The notes below the pieces were generated by a model. The model did no database searches and was not told the origin of the DNA. It worked only from the letters and a program-made list of their open reading frames with translations. A stretch of 64,000 nucleotides of DNA. It comes from Corynebacterium sp. J010B-136 (GTDB lineage: Bacteria; Actinomycetota; Actinomycetes; Mycobacteriales; Mycobacteriaceae). Of this stretch, positions 54,482 through 63,907 are shown piece by piece. The position numbers and the translations under genes are program-made. The DNA lies in the NCBI RefSeq assembly GCF_002967075.1, contig NZ_PUGE01000001.1:668308-732307 (forward strand). The letters run 5' to 3'. How positions within the stretch are numbered: the first letter of the stretch is position 1; every line of letters begins with the position of its first letter.

Positions 54482-56082
54482 CAGCGCTGACCTCCCGGTT
54501 CTGGCAGCGGGCCGGCACTGGTGTCCCCGCGTAGCCGTTTGATCACGTTCTCGGCGGAAATCAGACACATCGGGACACCTACCCCAGGCACCGTGGTTGC
54601 TCCGGCGTAGTAGAGACCGTTGACCTTGTCTGAGATGTTCTTGCCACGGAGAAAAGCGGATTGGCGCAGCGAATGACCCGGGCCGATCGCACCACCCTGC
54701 CAGGCATGATAGCGCTCGGCGAAGTCAGCCGGGCCCATCGTGGTGCGCACCACGATGCGTTCCGCCAGGTCCGGAATACCCGCCCACTGCCCGATCTGTG
54801 CGATGGCGGCATCAGCGATCACACTCACCCTCGGCGAGGCGGTGCCTCGATAGGCGTCACCATGGCCGATTTCCTCGGCGGCTGGGACCGGAACGAGGAT
54901 AAACAGATTTTCATGTCCATCAGGTGCGACGTCCGGGTCAGAGGCCGAGGGCATCGAGATATAGATCGACCGGGAGGCATCCAGCGGACGTTCCGGGTGT
55001 GGTCCATCGAATACGGCGGCGAAGTCCGTGGACCAATCCCGGCTGAAGAGAAGATTATGGTGAGTCAACTGAGGCAACTTTCCCTTCACCCCCGCCATAA
55101 TCAGTACGGTACCCAAACCAGGATCCCGTGAGGCGAAGTATTTCTCGGGGTAGCTGCGTAGCGCAGCGGGCAAGAGATGGTTTTCCGTGTGGTGCAGATC
55201 CGCGGCGGAAATAACGATGTCCGCCCTGATCTCCGTCGGCTCGCCCGCTGCGCCCCGGAGGCGCACCCCCACCGCTTTGTTCTTTCGACCTTCTTTCTCG
55301 GTGATAATTGCGGTGACCTCGGTGTTCAGCTGCACCCGTACCCCTTGAGCCACGGCCAGGCGATGGATCGCTTCGACCACAGCGCTAAACCCTCCCATCG
55401 GGTAACGCACCCCCTGCACCAGGTCGGTGTGGCTCATCAGGTGATACATCGCTGGAGTGTGCTCAGGGTGGGAGGACAGGAACACCGCCGGGTAGGTCAG
55501 GATCTGACGCAGGCGGTGGTCGCTGAATCGCTGGTTAACGTAGCTTTCCAGCGACTGGGTCAGCAGGGTAGCTAGTTTTCCCAGCCGTTGGGCGATGTCC
55601 CGGTGCAGCAGCGGAATTGGCGAGGAAAAAGTGGCGTAGAGGAATTGGGAGATGGCCATCCGGTAGGTATCGCCTGCACTAGCCAGGTAGTCGTACAGTC
55701 GGTTACCTGCTCCCGGCTCCAGGGATTCGAAAAGTTCGATAGCTTCCTCGACCCCGGTAGAGACGTCAAGCGGTGTTTCTCCTTCGGGAAATAACCGGTA
55801 CGCCGGTGTCAGGTCTTTAAGGTCCAGCTCGGTTTCAGTGGTGGTCCCCAGGAGGCGAAAGAAGTGGTCGAAGGCATCGGGCATGAGATACCAGGAGGGG
55901 CCTGTATCCCACCGGAATCCTGCGTGGTCAGCCAAAACCAAATCCCCGGAGCGGCCTCCGATGGTGTCGGTGCGTTCGATGATGGTGACCGACAGGCCCT
56001 CTTTGGCTAATAACGCTGCGGTGGCCAGTCCGGCCACACCTGCTCCGATCACCACTGCGGAACTCGGTGTCTTTCCGGTCAT
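54481..56082 (-). CDS. crtI: Phytoene desaturase CrtI
   Basis: FAD desaturase of 533 residues taking phytoene to lycopene. FAD-binding VVIGAGVAGLATAALLAKEGLSVTIIERTDTIGGR at the N-terminus, RWDTGPSWYLMPDAFDHFF, and YYAGATTVPGVGVPMCLISAENV at the C-terminus. Overlaps crtB by 4 bases. Confidence 0.95.
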   Translation of the reverse strand: MTGKTPSSAVVIGAGVAGLATAALLAKEGLSVTIIERTDTIGGRSGDLVLADHAGFRWDTGPSWYLMPDAFDHFFRLLGTTTETELDLKDLTPAYRLFPEGETPLDVSTGVEEAIELFESLEPGAGNRLYDYLASAGDTYRMAISQFLYATFSSPIPLLHRDIAQRLGKLATLLTQSLESYVNQRFSDHRLRQILTYPAVFLSSHPEHTPAMYHLMSHTDLVQGVRYPMGGFSAVVEAIHRLAVAQGVRVQLNTEVTAIITEKEGRKNKAVGVRLRGAAGEPTEIRADIVISAADLHHTENHLLPAALRSYPEKYFASRDPGLGTVLIMAGVKGKLPQLTHHNLLFSRDWSTDFAAVFDGPHPERPLDASRSIYISMPSASDPDVAPDGHENLFILVPVPAAEEIGHGDAYRGTASPRVSVIADAAIAQIGQWAGIPDLAERIVVRTTMGPADFAERYHAWQGGAIGPGHSLRQSAFLRGKNISDKVNGLYYAGATTVPGVGVPMCLISAENVIKRLRGDTSAGPLPEPGGQR

Positions 56083-56999
56083 TTCTTAACTCCATTTCTG
56101 TCACGGCGGGCGGACCTAGAAACCGCCCGAGCCAGTACGGCTGCCTTGGTCCGGCGGGGCACGCTGACACGGTAGCGAAGCAGGTCCGCTGCTGGTCGCT
56201 GCTCGATCCGGTCGGTTAATTCGCTGAACAGTTCAGTGGCCACCAGTACGCCCGTTCGCGCGGTGGCGGGAAGCAGCAACATGACGGCGCGCGCAGCTGC
56301 GAGGTCGGTGCGTATGTCAGCGACTAATTCGGTCTTGTATTCTTCGGTCAACTCCTGGTGCTCCACACCCGGAAAATAGGTACGTCCCAGAGTCTTGGAG
56401 TCTTCGGCCAGATCACGCAGAAAGTTGATCTTTTGGAACGCAGCGCCGAGTGAGCGTGCTCCGGACTCCAGGCGGGTGTGTTCCTGTTCGGTGACCGGGT
56501 GGTCGGTGAGAAAAACCGACAGACACAGCAAGCCAATGACCTCGGCGGAACCGTAGACATAGTCCTGAAAACTGACTGCGTCATGGGTTGACTGATTCAG
56601 ATCACGCCGCATGGAGGAGAAAAAGGCCACCACGTGTTCCGGGTTGAACTGACACCGTCGCGCGCTGAGTGCATAGGCGTGCAGCACCGGGTCGCTGTGA
56701 AAGCGGCATTCCGGGGCGGCCAAGACCGCACGCTCATAGTCATCCAGCGCGGCTGCGGTGTCCGCAGAGCTAAAACCTGCAGCCTGTGCCGTGCCGTCGA
56801 CGATTTCGTCGGCTATCCGCACCATCGCGTACAGGTTACGGATATCGGTGCGTACCTGCTTCTCCAATAACCGTGTAGCCAGCGAGAAACTGGTGGAGTA
56901 GTTCACAATTATCTGATGTGACGCTCTGATGGCCATGTGGTCGTAGCGGCTGAGGAAACTATCGAGGCCATCTCTGGTTTCCGGGGTGGGTTCAGGCAT
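56079..56999 (-). CDS. crtB: Phytoene synthase CrtB
   Basis: Squalene/phytoene synthase family, 306 residues, joining two GGPP. First Asp-rich motif DIRNLYAMVRIADEIVDG, second motif FLRDLAEDSKTLGRTYFP. Overlaps crtE by 8 bases. Confidence 0.94.
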   Translation of the reverse strand: MPEPTPETRDGLDSFLSRYDHMAIRASHQIIVNYSTSFSLATRLLEKQVRTDIRNLYAMVRIADEIVDGTAQAAGFSSADTAAALDDYERAVLAAPECRFHSDPVLHAYALSARRCQFNPEHVVAFFSSMRRDLNQSTHDAVSFQDYVYGSAEVIGLLCLSVFLTDHPVTEQEHTRLESGARSLGAAFQKINFLRDLAEDSKTLGRTYFPGVEHQELTEEYKTELVADIRTDLAAARAVMLLLPATARTGVLVATELFSELTDRIEQRPAADLLRYRVSVPRRTKAAVLARAVSRSARRDRNGVKK

Positions 57000-57957
57000 G
57001 GCGACGCAGTATCCCTTCGATCATATTCGTGACATCATACAACCCGTCCCGGGTGCTCGGCGCCAGGTCAGCATCTTCGATCAGACGACGAGCCTGCACC
57101 AGATGGCCATCCCCCTCCGCAATAACAGTGCTGATGATACCGTCCATGTGGTCTGGATCTGCGAGAAACCCCTCGGGCATTTGGGCGGTCACCAACGTAG
57201 CACGGCCGGTGGTCACGTCTCCCGCCGCTGTTTTTCCCGTCACTGTGGTCTCACCTACTGCCCCGGCGATGTCATCCGCGGTCTGGTAGGCGCAACCGAG
57301 TGCATGTGCGATGGGTTTCATCACTTCCGGATCCCGCCCAGCGGCCAGCGCGCCGAGCTTGAGCGGAGTGCCGAAGCTGTATTCGCTGGTTTTCAGGTGA
57401 TTGCTCAAGCGCACCTGTTCCAGATCCGGTCTGGGATGAACTGAGTGAGCGATATCGAGGATCTCGCCGTTTATAGTCTCCTGCGCCGCTGCCGATAGCA
57501 TCCGCATACCGCCACGGACAAGACCGTCATCAAGGTCAGAGTCCAACAACAACTGCAAAGCGCCGTTAATCCCGAGGTCTCCGGCCACAATCGCCAGCGA
57601 GGTCCCCAGGTGGTCATCACCAAACTCATCACGGATAGCGGCGTGGATGGTCGGCTGACCGCGTCGCAGGTCATCACGGTCGATAATGTCATCGTGGATG
57701 AGAAACGCCCCGTGCAGTAGGTCCACGCAGGCACCGAACAGCGTCGCTGCTTTTAGCCGATCGCCGTCCACCTCACCGGCGGAAATGTGAACGAGCCGGG
57801 ACCGCAGATGTTTCCCACCCAAGGAAAAAGCAGCTACCCCATCGTAGGCCCTAGTCAGTAAGCGTTCCTGGGCAGTAACAGTGCGCCTACTGCCGGTCAG
57901 AAACTCCTCAAGAACTGCCATCGAGGCCGTCACCCTGGCATCCAGATTGCTATTCAC
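56992..57957 (-). CDS. crtE: Geranylgeranyl diphosphate synthase CrtE
   Basis: Trans-prenyltransferase of 321 residues making GGPP. First Asp motif HGAFLIHDDIIDRDDLRRGQP; second motif TADDIAGAVG, a weak form of DD-x2-D. GTG start with AAAGG 10 bases upstream. First gene of the tightly overlapping crtE-B-I-Ye-Yf-Eb operon, which should make decaprenoxanthin or a close C50 relative. Confidence 0.92.
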   Translation of the reverse strand: MNSNLDARVTASMAVLEEFLTGSRRTVTAQERLLTRAYDGVAAFSLGGKHLRSRLVHISAGEVDGDRLKAATLFGACVDLLHGAFLIHDDIIDRDDLRRGQPTIHAAIRDEFGDDHLGTSLAIVAGDLGINGALQLLLDSDLDDGLVRGGMRMLSAAAQETINGEILDIAHSVHPRPDLEQVRLSNHLKTSEYSFGTPLKLGALAAGRDPEVMKPIAHALGCAYQTADDIAGAVGETTVTGKTAAGDVTTGRATLVTAQMPEGFLADPDHMDGIISTVIAEGDGHLVQARRLIEDADLAPSTRDGLYDVTNMIEGILRRHA

Positions 57958-58360
57958 GGTTGTAGGACCTTTCGCGCTGGAGATACCTTGCTACCTAGAC
58001 ATGCCTGAGGTAACCGGGTGAAAAATGTCGGGTCGGTTTCAGAGGCACCATCGACTCGCCGCCGGGTCACCCCGGAGGCAACACCAACGCCTGCGCTGGT
58101 CATACCGCAGCGCGGTCCTCCGACCACCCGTGGAGTTTCGCCGATGATTGCCTCCACCATGCGGTGAACCGTGGGACTTAGTGGGTCGCTCATCATCGAC
58201 TCTTTGGCTAAGTGGCCGCATTGGGAAAGTGCTCTAAAACGGTGGCGGGGACAAGGTACGTGCCGTGACGATCGGATTCCTGACTGCAGGCCAGGAGCGG
58301 ATGTATTGTTGTCGTGAATGATTGCCTGACCACCCATGACACGTACCGCAGGCACGACCT
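57958..58360. other. Region upstream of crtE with a possible short ORF
   Basis: About 400 bases. A minus-strand frame from about 58193 (MSDPLSPTVHRMVEAIIGE, RCGMTSAGVGVASGVTRRRVD) runs toward crtE; it has no family I recognise. No copy of the 52729 palindrome is seen here, so if crtE is controlled by CrtR the site must differ. Confidence 0.35.
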
Positions 58361-59008
58361 CTATTGTGTGCATAACGGCGCGACATCGCCGCGGCCCCCG
58401 GCCATCGGAACAGTCAAAAAGGCACAGGACCACCATCCCCGAGATTCCACGGTCTCACGCACCTGGCTCCACTGCTCGGGATTGAGATCCGGGGTACGCG
58501 AGAGCACGAAACCGGAGGTCCTCAACGGATCGCCGACGATGGCCAAGGAATAGTCATCCGCGAGATACGTCACGCGATAATTGACAGCCCCATTCGGATC
58601 CTGAAATGGAACATCAGGAAAGTTCACCCGCAGCGAGGCATCGGAACGCACAGAGGCCGTGCCCTCGATCACCGAATTCGGTCCGATGAGGGTGCCGCAG
58701 GAGTTACGCACAGAAATCGTCGACTCGTCAATCACCTCGTACTCCGCGGTGGTGTTATAGGCACACTGAAGAGAATATGGCTGCGGTAGGGCCGCAACTT
58801 GGTACCAGGTGCCCGCGTAACGCTCCAGGTCAACCGGCGTTGGGTGTTCGGGGAGTTCACCGCCGGGGAGAGAAGAGCCCTCCGGGATAAGCTGCGACGA
58901 ACCTCCCCCAATACGACCACCATCAAAAATATCCTGGGCACCAGCCACCGGGAGCACCAGAGCGGTTGACACCAGCAAGGTCGCCAGGGAGGTAAGAATT
59001 CGGCGCAT
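58361..59008 (-). CDS. Secreted lipocalin-like protein
   Basis: Product of 215 residues from the ATG at 59008. Signal peptide LTSLATLLVSTALVLPVAGAQ, Gly/Ser-rich linker, then a lipocalin domain: VDLERYAGTWYQVAALP (Gly-x-Trp motif), YNTTAEYEVIDESTISVRNSC, DDYSLAIVGDP, RTPDLNPEQW. Lipocalins bind hydrophobic ligands such as carotenoids or fatty acids; here beside a carotenoid operon. Two Cys pairs may form disulphides. Function inferred only. Confidence 0.82.
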   Translation of the reverse strand: MRRILTSLATLLVSTALVLPVAGAQDIFDGGRIGGGSSQLIPEGSSLPGGELPEHPTPVDLERYAGTWYQVAALPQPYSLQCAYNTTAEYEVIDESTISVRNSCGTLIGPNSVIEGTASVRSDASLRVNFPDVPFQDPNGAVNYRVTYLADDYSLAIVGDPLRTSGFVLSRTPDLNPEQWSQVRETVESRGWWSCAFLTVPMAGGRGDVAPLCTQ

Positions 59009-59618
59009 AACGATCCTTTTAATTATCTTACTATTCATTTTACTAAACTATTTATCGGAGTTAAAATTAACTTATACTGTAACAATATAGTGTGTGCATT
59101 ATTTCACCGCAACTAGGTGTCGAAACCTGTGGGCCGGCTCAGGGCGCAGCTTGGGGCGTTTCAGGAAGTAGCCGTCCGGTGCGCAGGTCGGGACATCGGT
59201 ATTCAGAAACTTCTCGATGCTCCACCACCTGCTCCCGACTGTTTTCGTGCGGGACTCACCGGGATAGCCAGGTATGTCCTGGACTGCATCATTAGCCGTG
59301 GAATTCCGGGCGGAAGATACCAAAAGTAGGGTGCGGCGCGGTTACCGATGTCGGCGACCGGCCGATCTGGCCCCACCCCCTCCACGCTCACGCAATTCCA
59401 CCTCTCCCGCCTGCAAATGAGACGGATTGAACGATGGCGCCCTGCTGACGTGGCAAAGAATGAAGAGGTAATCAGCCCTCGCTGTCGGCGATAGCCCGCT
59501 TTCCTGCGGTTTCAGCTGGCCGTTCCCCTGTCCCTCAAGTTATTTCGGTCAAAACCTTCCATCCCACTGAAAAATAGTGCACAATGGTAAATAGTAACCA
59601 AATAGGAAAGGTTTTATA
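59009..59618. other. Divergent promoter region between lipocalin and fasciclin genes
   Basis: AT-rich near the lipocalin start, with an AGTTAA/TTAACT palindrome at 59059–59072. The remaining open frames lack support. The TGGTAAATA half site at 59585–59593 lies 25 bases before the fasciclin ATG. Confidence 0.45.
59585..59600 (+). promoter_or_regulatory. CrtR-like half site before the fasciclin gene
   Basis: TGGTAAATA (59585–59593) matches one arm of the palindrome at 52729–52749 exactly and continues as GTAACCA, giving weak dyad symmetry with TGGT/ACCA ends. Suggests shared control; inferred. Confidence 0.4.
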
Positions 59619-60221
59619 ATGAAACGATTAATTGCAGCGGGCGGAGCGATTACCCTGGCTTTGACCCTCGGGGCATGCGCCACGGATGACAGCGACATGG
59701 CCACCGAGACAATGACAGATGAGGCCACGGCGACGAACGAAACCACCACAGAGGAAACCACCACGGAAGAAACTGAGGCAGCCGCACCTGAAGGCGATAT
59801 CGTCGATACCGCTGTCGCTGCCGGTCAGTTCACCACGCTGACTAGCGCGTTGGAGTCCGCTGGCCTCGTAGAGACCCTGCAGGGCGAAGGTCCGTTCACG
59901 GTGTTCGCCCCTACCGATGACGCCTTTGCTGCTCTCCCCGACGGCACCGTCGATGAGTTGATGGCTGATCCCACTGGCGACCTGGCTGAGATCCTGCAGT
60001 ATCACGTCATTGCCGATGAAGTGTGGGCCGCCGACGTCATGGAGATGGATGGTCAGATGGTCGAGACTGTGCAGGGCACCGAACTGACCGTCGAGGTAGA
60101 CGGCGAGAACGTTTCCCTGGTCGATGCTGCCGGTAACAGTGTCAACGTGACAGACACTGACATCGAGAGCACTAATGGTGTCATCCATGTCATCGACGGT
60201 GTCCTCATGCCCACCACCTAA
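59619..60221 (+). CDS. Fasciclin-domain lipoprotein
   Basis: Lipoprotein of 200 residues. Signal peptide with lipobox LTLGACA, a Thr/Glu linker ([14 protein letters not shown]), then one fasciclin (FAS1) domain at about 60–198: [33 protein letters not shown] with H1 motif, and the C-terminal [12 protein letters not shown]2 motif. FAS1 domains mediate adhesion or bind small ligands, including carotenoid-like molecules in some bacterial homologues. AGGAAAGG ribosome site. Confidence 0.9.
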   Translation: MKRLIAAGGAITLALTLGACATDDSDMATETMTDEATATNETTTEETTTEETEAAAPEGDIVDTAVAAGQFTTLTSALESAGLVETLQGEGPFTVFAPTDDAFAALPDGTVDELMADPTGDLAEILQYHVIADEVWAADVMEMDGQMVETVQGTELTVEVDGENVSLVDAAGNSVNVTDTDIESTNGVIHVIDGVLMPTT

Positions 60222-60582
60222 TTTCTCCTCTTTGCCCGGCAAACGGTGATGCAAAACTAGCGGTTGTTCTAGGTACCTGCAGTTAGTGTGCTGGAGAAAC
60301 ACCGAACAGGGTTTCCCTGATCGCCAGGGGCATCACTTCGCTACCGCTGATGCATGGCTGGAATCCCACGAGCGTGCCACGGGAAACCGGGCAGGAAGAA
60401 ATGGTCGTGGACTCGTCCGCGGTGTCGTAAAGTGTGGTTGCGCGAATGCCCAGATGGTTGTCCATGCCAGGCGTTCGAGCTTGTCGCATGACATGCTACT
60501 TCAATTCTGAGCATTCTCGCTTCATACTCTCGGCCACAATACCCCTGAAGACATCTACTATGGACGGCGGAGGTGCATTTTA
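60222..60582. other. Intergenic region, no gene seen
   Basis: About 360 bases between the fasciclin and TspO-like genes. Short open frames on the minus strand have no support. GGAGG at about 60567 is the ribosome site of the next gene. Confidence 0.4.
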
Positions 60583-61449
60583 ATGAGCACAAAACCAAAC
60601 CAGACCACCAGCCCGGCCGACACCGGAGGACCCGGGGCTTGGGCCATGCCCCTAATCACTCTTATCGGCGTGGCCATTGCCATCGTCACAGCTTTCATCG
60701 GCAGCGGCGCCCTAGGTGGCACGCCCATCGCCGAAGCCGCGGGCGGAGCACTGTCCACCGATGCCACGCCGATCGCCCCGGCCAGCACCGCGTTCAGTAT
60801 CTGGAGCGTGATTTATGTCGGTCTGGCGGCCTATGCTCTGTGGCAGTTAACCCCCACCGCACGCCGCTCACACCGCCAGCGCGTGCTGCGCCCGTGGGCT
60901 CTGGCCTCCCTGCTTCTCAACGCTGCCTGGATCTGGACCGTCCAGTGGGGCATGTTGACCGCCTCGGTGATGGTCATCGTCATACTGCTCGCCGTGCTGG
61001 TCCGAATCATGTTCCTCCTGGGCCGCCCACGTTCCGGAGGGTGGGCGGAAATGCTCCTGACCGATGGGGCCTTCGGAATCTACTTCGGCTGGGTTCTGGT
61101 GGCGAGCTTCGCCAACACCTTCGCATGGCTTTCCGACGCTGGGATCGACGCATTCCGTGACATCCCCGTCGCCATCGCCGGCGTAATCGTGGCAGGGCTG
61201 GTGGCCGTGGTCGCCGCTGTGGGCGACGGGGGTCGGATCGCCCCGGCCCTGGCCACCTCCTGGGGCCTTGCCTGGATAGCAGTCGCCCGCAACAGCGGAA
61301 CCTTCGAGTCACCGGCCCTGGTCTGGACCGCCGCTGTCACCGCGGGCGTCATACTCATCATCGCCGTACTGATGCGGATACGTACGGGCAAACAGGTCAA
61401 TGATGTTTCTGGTCGCCCTGCGTCGGTGACGAAGTCGTTGACAAACTGA
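60583..61449 (+). CDS. TspO/MBR-family membrane protein
   Basis: Product of 288 residues with about nine helices. Resembles tryptophan-rich TspO/MBR proteins: STAFSIWSVIYVGLAAYALWQL and LLLNAAWIWTVQWGML hold the conserved Trp residues, and GIYFGWVLVASFANTFAWL follows. Longer than classical TspO (about 160 residues, five helices), with extra C-terminal helices. TspO proteins bind porphyrins and affect carotenoid synthesis in some bacteria; linkage to crt genes fits. Confidence 0.8.
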   Translation: MSTKPNQTTSPADTGGPGAWAMPLITLIGVAIAIVTAFIGSGALGGTPIAEAAGGALSTDATPIAPASTAFSIWSVIYVGLAAYALWQLTPTARRSHRQRVLRPWALASLLLNAAWIWTVQWGMLTASVMVIVILLAVLVRIMFLLGRPRSGGWAEMLLTDGAFGIYFGWVLVASFANTFAWLSDAGIDAFRDIPVAIAGVIVAGLVAVVAAVGDGGRIAPALATSWGLAWIAVARNSGTFESPALVWTAAVTAGVILIIAVLMRIRTGKQVNDVSGRPASVTKSLTN

Positions 61450-61834
61450 CGGAGAGAAGAAATCACCAAGCCCGCCCCGGCCCCGACCGGGAGTGGGTTT
61501 AATACATTTCTGCCCACGGGATACCCGAATACTGCACGTGAACGGAGAAACTTCCTTGCAAACGCGAAGTCCGCATTCAGCAGCGTATTTCAGGCGTGGG
61601 ACAAAGTTACTGGAACACCCCCATCGGCAAAGTTATCAGGAAACCGAATTTTACTATGCCCAGGCTCACAACCCAATGTCCCCAAAAAGGTCACTGAGCA
61701 AATATCAAAGAAACCCCAGATAAATTCCTCTGAAGAACCACCATTTTAAGTTAAGAATACAAAAGTGCTGGAACCTAGCAAGGAAACCTGCATAACGCCA
61801 AGTAAATGCCTATTTTTCAACTTGCCCCTATATG
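61450..61834. other. Intergenic region between TspO-like gene and IS3 element
   Basis: No gene recognised in about 385 bases. A G+C-rich stretch with CCCCGGCCCCGACCGGG and T-rich tail near 61480 may be a terminator of the TspO gene. Confidence 0.4.
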
Positions 61835-61885
61835 TGGAGTGTCCCGGGTTTTGTTCCGTCTGAGTAGTCGGGAAAATACTGGAGT

Positions 61886-62216
61886 ATGCCGAAGAAGTTT
61901 GACCGGGATGCGAAAGGCCGTGTGGTTCGCTTGGTAGAGGATCGTATCGTGGCTGAAAACCTGTCGATGCAGGAAGTGTGTTAGGCAGTCGCGCCGACAC
62001 TAGGTGTTTCGTGGCACATGGCCAGGCAATGGACGCAGCAGGCTCGCCGTGATGGTCACGCTCGCGAACACTCGCCTGAAGACTTAGTTGCTGAAGTTGC
62101 CAAGCTGCGCCGTGAAAATCAGGAGTTGCGAGATACTAACGAATTGCTGAAGGCAGCATCGGCTTTTTCGCATCGGAACTCGACCCGAAACATCGGAAAT
62201 GATCCGGTTCATCGAT
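61886..62216 (+). pseudogene. IS3 orfA (helix-turn-helix protein), broken
   Basis: MPKKFDRDAKGRVVRLVEDR then LSMQEVC and an in-frame TAG near 61982, followed in frame by AVAPTLGVSWHMARQWTQQ and the leucine-zipper region ELRDTNELLKAASAF. The stop replaces a residue inside the HTH. Confidence 0.85.
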
Positions 62217-63110
62217 GAATACCGCGATTGTTTCTCCATCGAGTTCATGTGTAAGACGTTAACCACCCACCGTAAGGGTGGTTTTATAACCTCACGTGGA
62301 TATCGGCAGTCCAAGGCTCGTGGGCAAAGCTTGCGTGGTCTGCGTGATGGTTGCTTTGGTAGAACTCATCCGCAAAGTCCACGCTGAAAACTACGGTGTG
62401 TATGGAGTGCGAAAGATGTGGCATTCTCTTCGTCGTCAAGGGATTGATATCGGTCGTGAGCAAACCGCTCGGTTGATGCGAATGGCTGGCGTAGCCGGTA
62501 AGCCCAAAGGTGGATCGCCGATAACAACCCGTAAGTCCCAAGGTCCGGATGATCGTCCGGACCTTGTAAACCGCGATTTTACAGCGGACAAGCCGAATCG
62601 GTTGTGGGTGGGGTGGCTGATATTGCCTACGTGCGAACCCGAAAAGGATTTGTGTGCACAGCTTTCGGCACGGATGTGTTTTCTCGCCGCATTGCCGGCT
62701 GGGCCTTGTTCGATTCATTGCGGACCGCGGCATTGCCTGTGCAGGCACTCAACCAAGTGATTGCGTGCGCTAAGGAAACAACTGGCCTGGTTCACCATTG
62801 AGACCACGGATTGCAATATGTCAGCATTGTCTATAACCAGCGTCTTGCTGAGCATAAAATCGCTGCTTCCACCGGGACGGTGGGTGGTTCTTATGACAAT
62901 GCGCTGGTAAAAATCGTCAACGGCTGTTACAAAAATGAGCTTATCCATACCAGGACGTGGGATAATGTTGTCGACGTGGAAATTGCGACATTTAAATGAG
63001 TTACCTGGTGGAATGAGGCCAGGTTTTATCAAGGGTTGGGCTACCGCACACCGGCTGAGATTGAATCAGAATTTTGCCAGAGCAACCCCGATAGAGAAAT
63101 AACAAAACCA
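62199..63110 (+). pseudogene. IS3 orfB (DDE transposase), broken
   Basis: Starts IRFIDEYRDCFSIEF. A frameshift near 62355 leads to ALVELIRKVHAENYGVYGVRKMW; a second near 62610 (a GGGTG-type repeat in LWV) leads to ADIAYVRTRKGFV; then stops at the CAT-TGA-GAC and AAA-TGA-GTT contexts. The third catalytic residue region DNALVKIVNG lacks the Glu. No active transposase is possible. Confidence 0.88.
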
Positions 63111-63146
63111 AAGCAAACGCCTAGCAACAAAACCCAGGGCACTTCA

Positions 63147-63800
63147 ATAAGAACCCAACAGCGGGTTCAATGCTGCATAAGGACGTTAAACGTGAGCCAC
63201 AGGCGCTATCTAAGCGTGACGAAACACGAACTATTGAGTGAGCGGAACAGTGGCAGACACCCCGTAAATTCATGGACTTAGTGGGCATCGTGAAGCTGCT
63301 AAGTGGCACGGGTTATGCGCCCCGCTGAAGCTCTAGCCGTGAGGTGGGAAGATGTAGACCTCTCCAGCACCCCGGCGACGGTGAAAGTTACTGGCATCGT
63401 GATTGAGCTAAAGGGCGGCAAAGGGCAAGGCAAGGGGCTAATTCGTCAACTAGTCACAAAGACCAAGCACGGGCTAAGAGTAAATAAGTTGCCTGCTGAT
63501 ACCACTGCAGTGCTCATGGAACGTTGGGTGAACCGTGAAAGTGATTTGGTGTTCCCTAACCGTGGTGGTGGGTTAACTAGTTTGTCTAACGTTAATCGTT
63601 CGTGGCGTGAAGCCCGGGGCGTGGAATTAAAGCACGTGAGGTTGAAAGATTTCCGGCCTACCGTTGCCACAAAGATTGAACGAACCCACGGGGCTAAGGC
63701 AGCGGCTCTGCAACTAGGTCACGGCTCTACAAAGATAACGGAAGAGTTCTACATTGAAGCGGGTGACGCTGGAGACTACACGGCGGTATTAGAACTTTAG
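63147..63800 (+). pseudogene. Tyrosine recombinase (phage-type integrase), truncated and frameshifted
   Basis: The open part from about 63303 holds the catalytic domain: RPAEALAVRWEDVDL, KTKHGLRVNKLP, HVRLKDFRPTVATKI (the R-x-R region here lacks the usual His), and LGHGSTKITEEFY with Tyr. Upstream, another frame reads NPTAGSMLHKDVKREPQAL, then RTIE, a TGA near 63240, and KFMDLVGIVKLLSGTG, after which one extra T shifts into MRPAEAL. The IS3 right end cuts the gene before NPTAGS, so the N-terminal arm-binding domain is gone. Confidence 0.85.
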
Positions 63801-63866
63801 GAAATGCCCTAAAGAACCAAACCGTGTGATTACCGTGTGATTTATTGAACCCCCAACCACAAAAAT

Positions 63867-63907
63867 AAATAGCCCCTTACCGCGTTAATGCTGGTAAGGG
63901 ACTATTT
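63867..63907. terminator. Terminator after the integrase relic
   Basis: CCCTTACC (63874–63881) pairs with GGTAAGGG (63893–63900); AAATAG/CTATTT extend the stem and a T run follows. Confidence 0.8.

Larger units (their letters stand above)
61835..63146 (+). mobile_element. IS3-family insertion sequence, full length but inactive
   Basis: About 1312 bp with terminal repeats TGGAGTGTCCCGGGTTTTG (left) and TGAAGTGCCCTGGGTTTTG (right, on the other strand). It carries orfA and orfB of the IS3 group, both broken. Flanking bases are ATG and ATA, so no clear target duplication. Inverted relative to the fragment at 51386–51925. Confidence 0.88.

Noticed and set aside
61832..63149. Target-site duplication of the IS3 element
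   Set aside because: Flanking triplets differ (ATG and ATA), so none is claimed.
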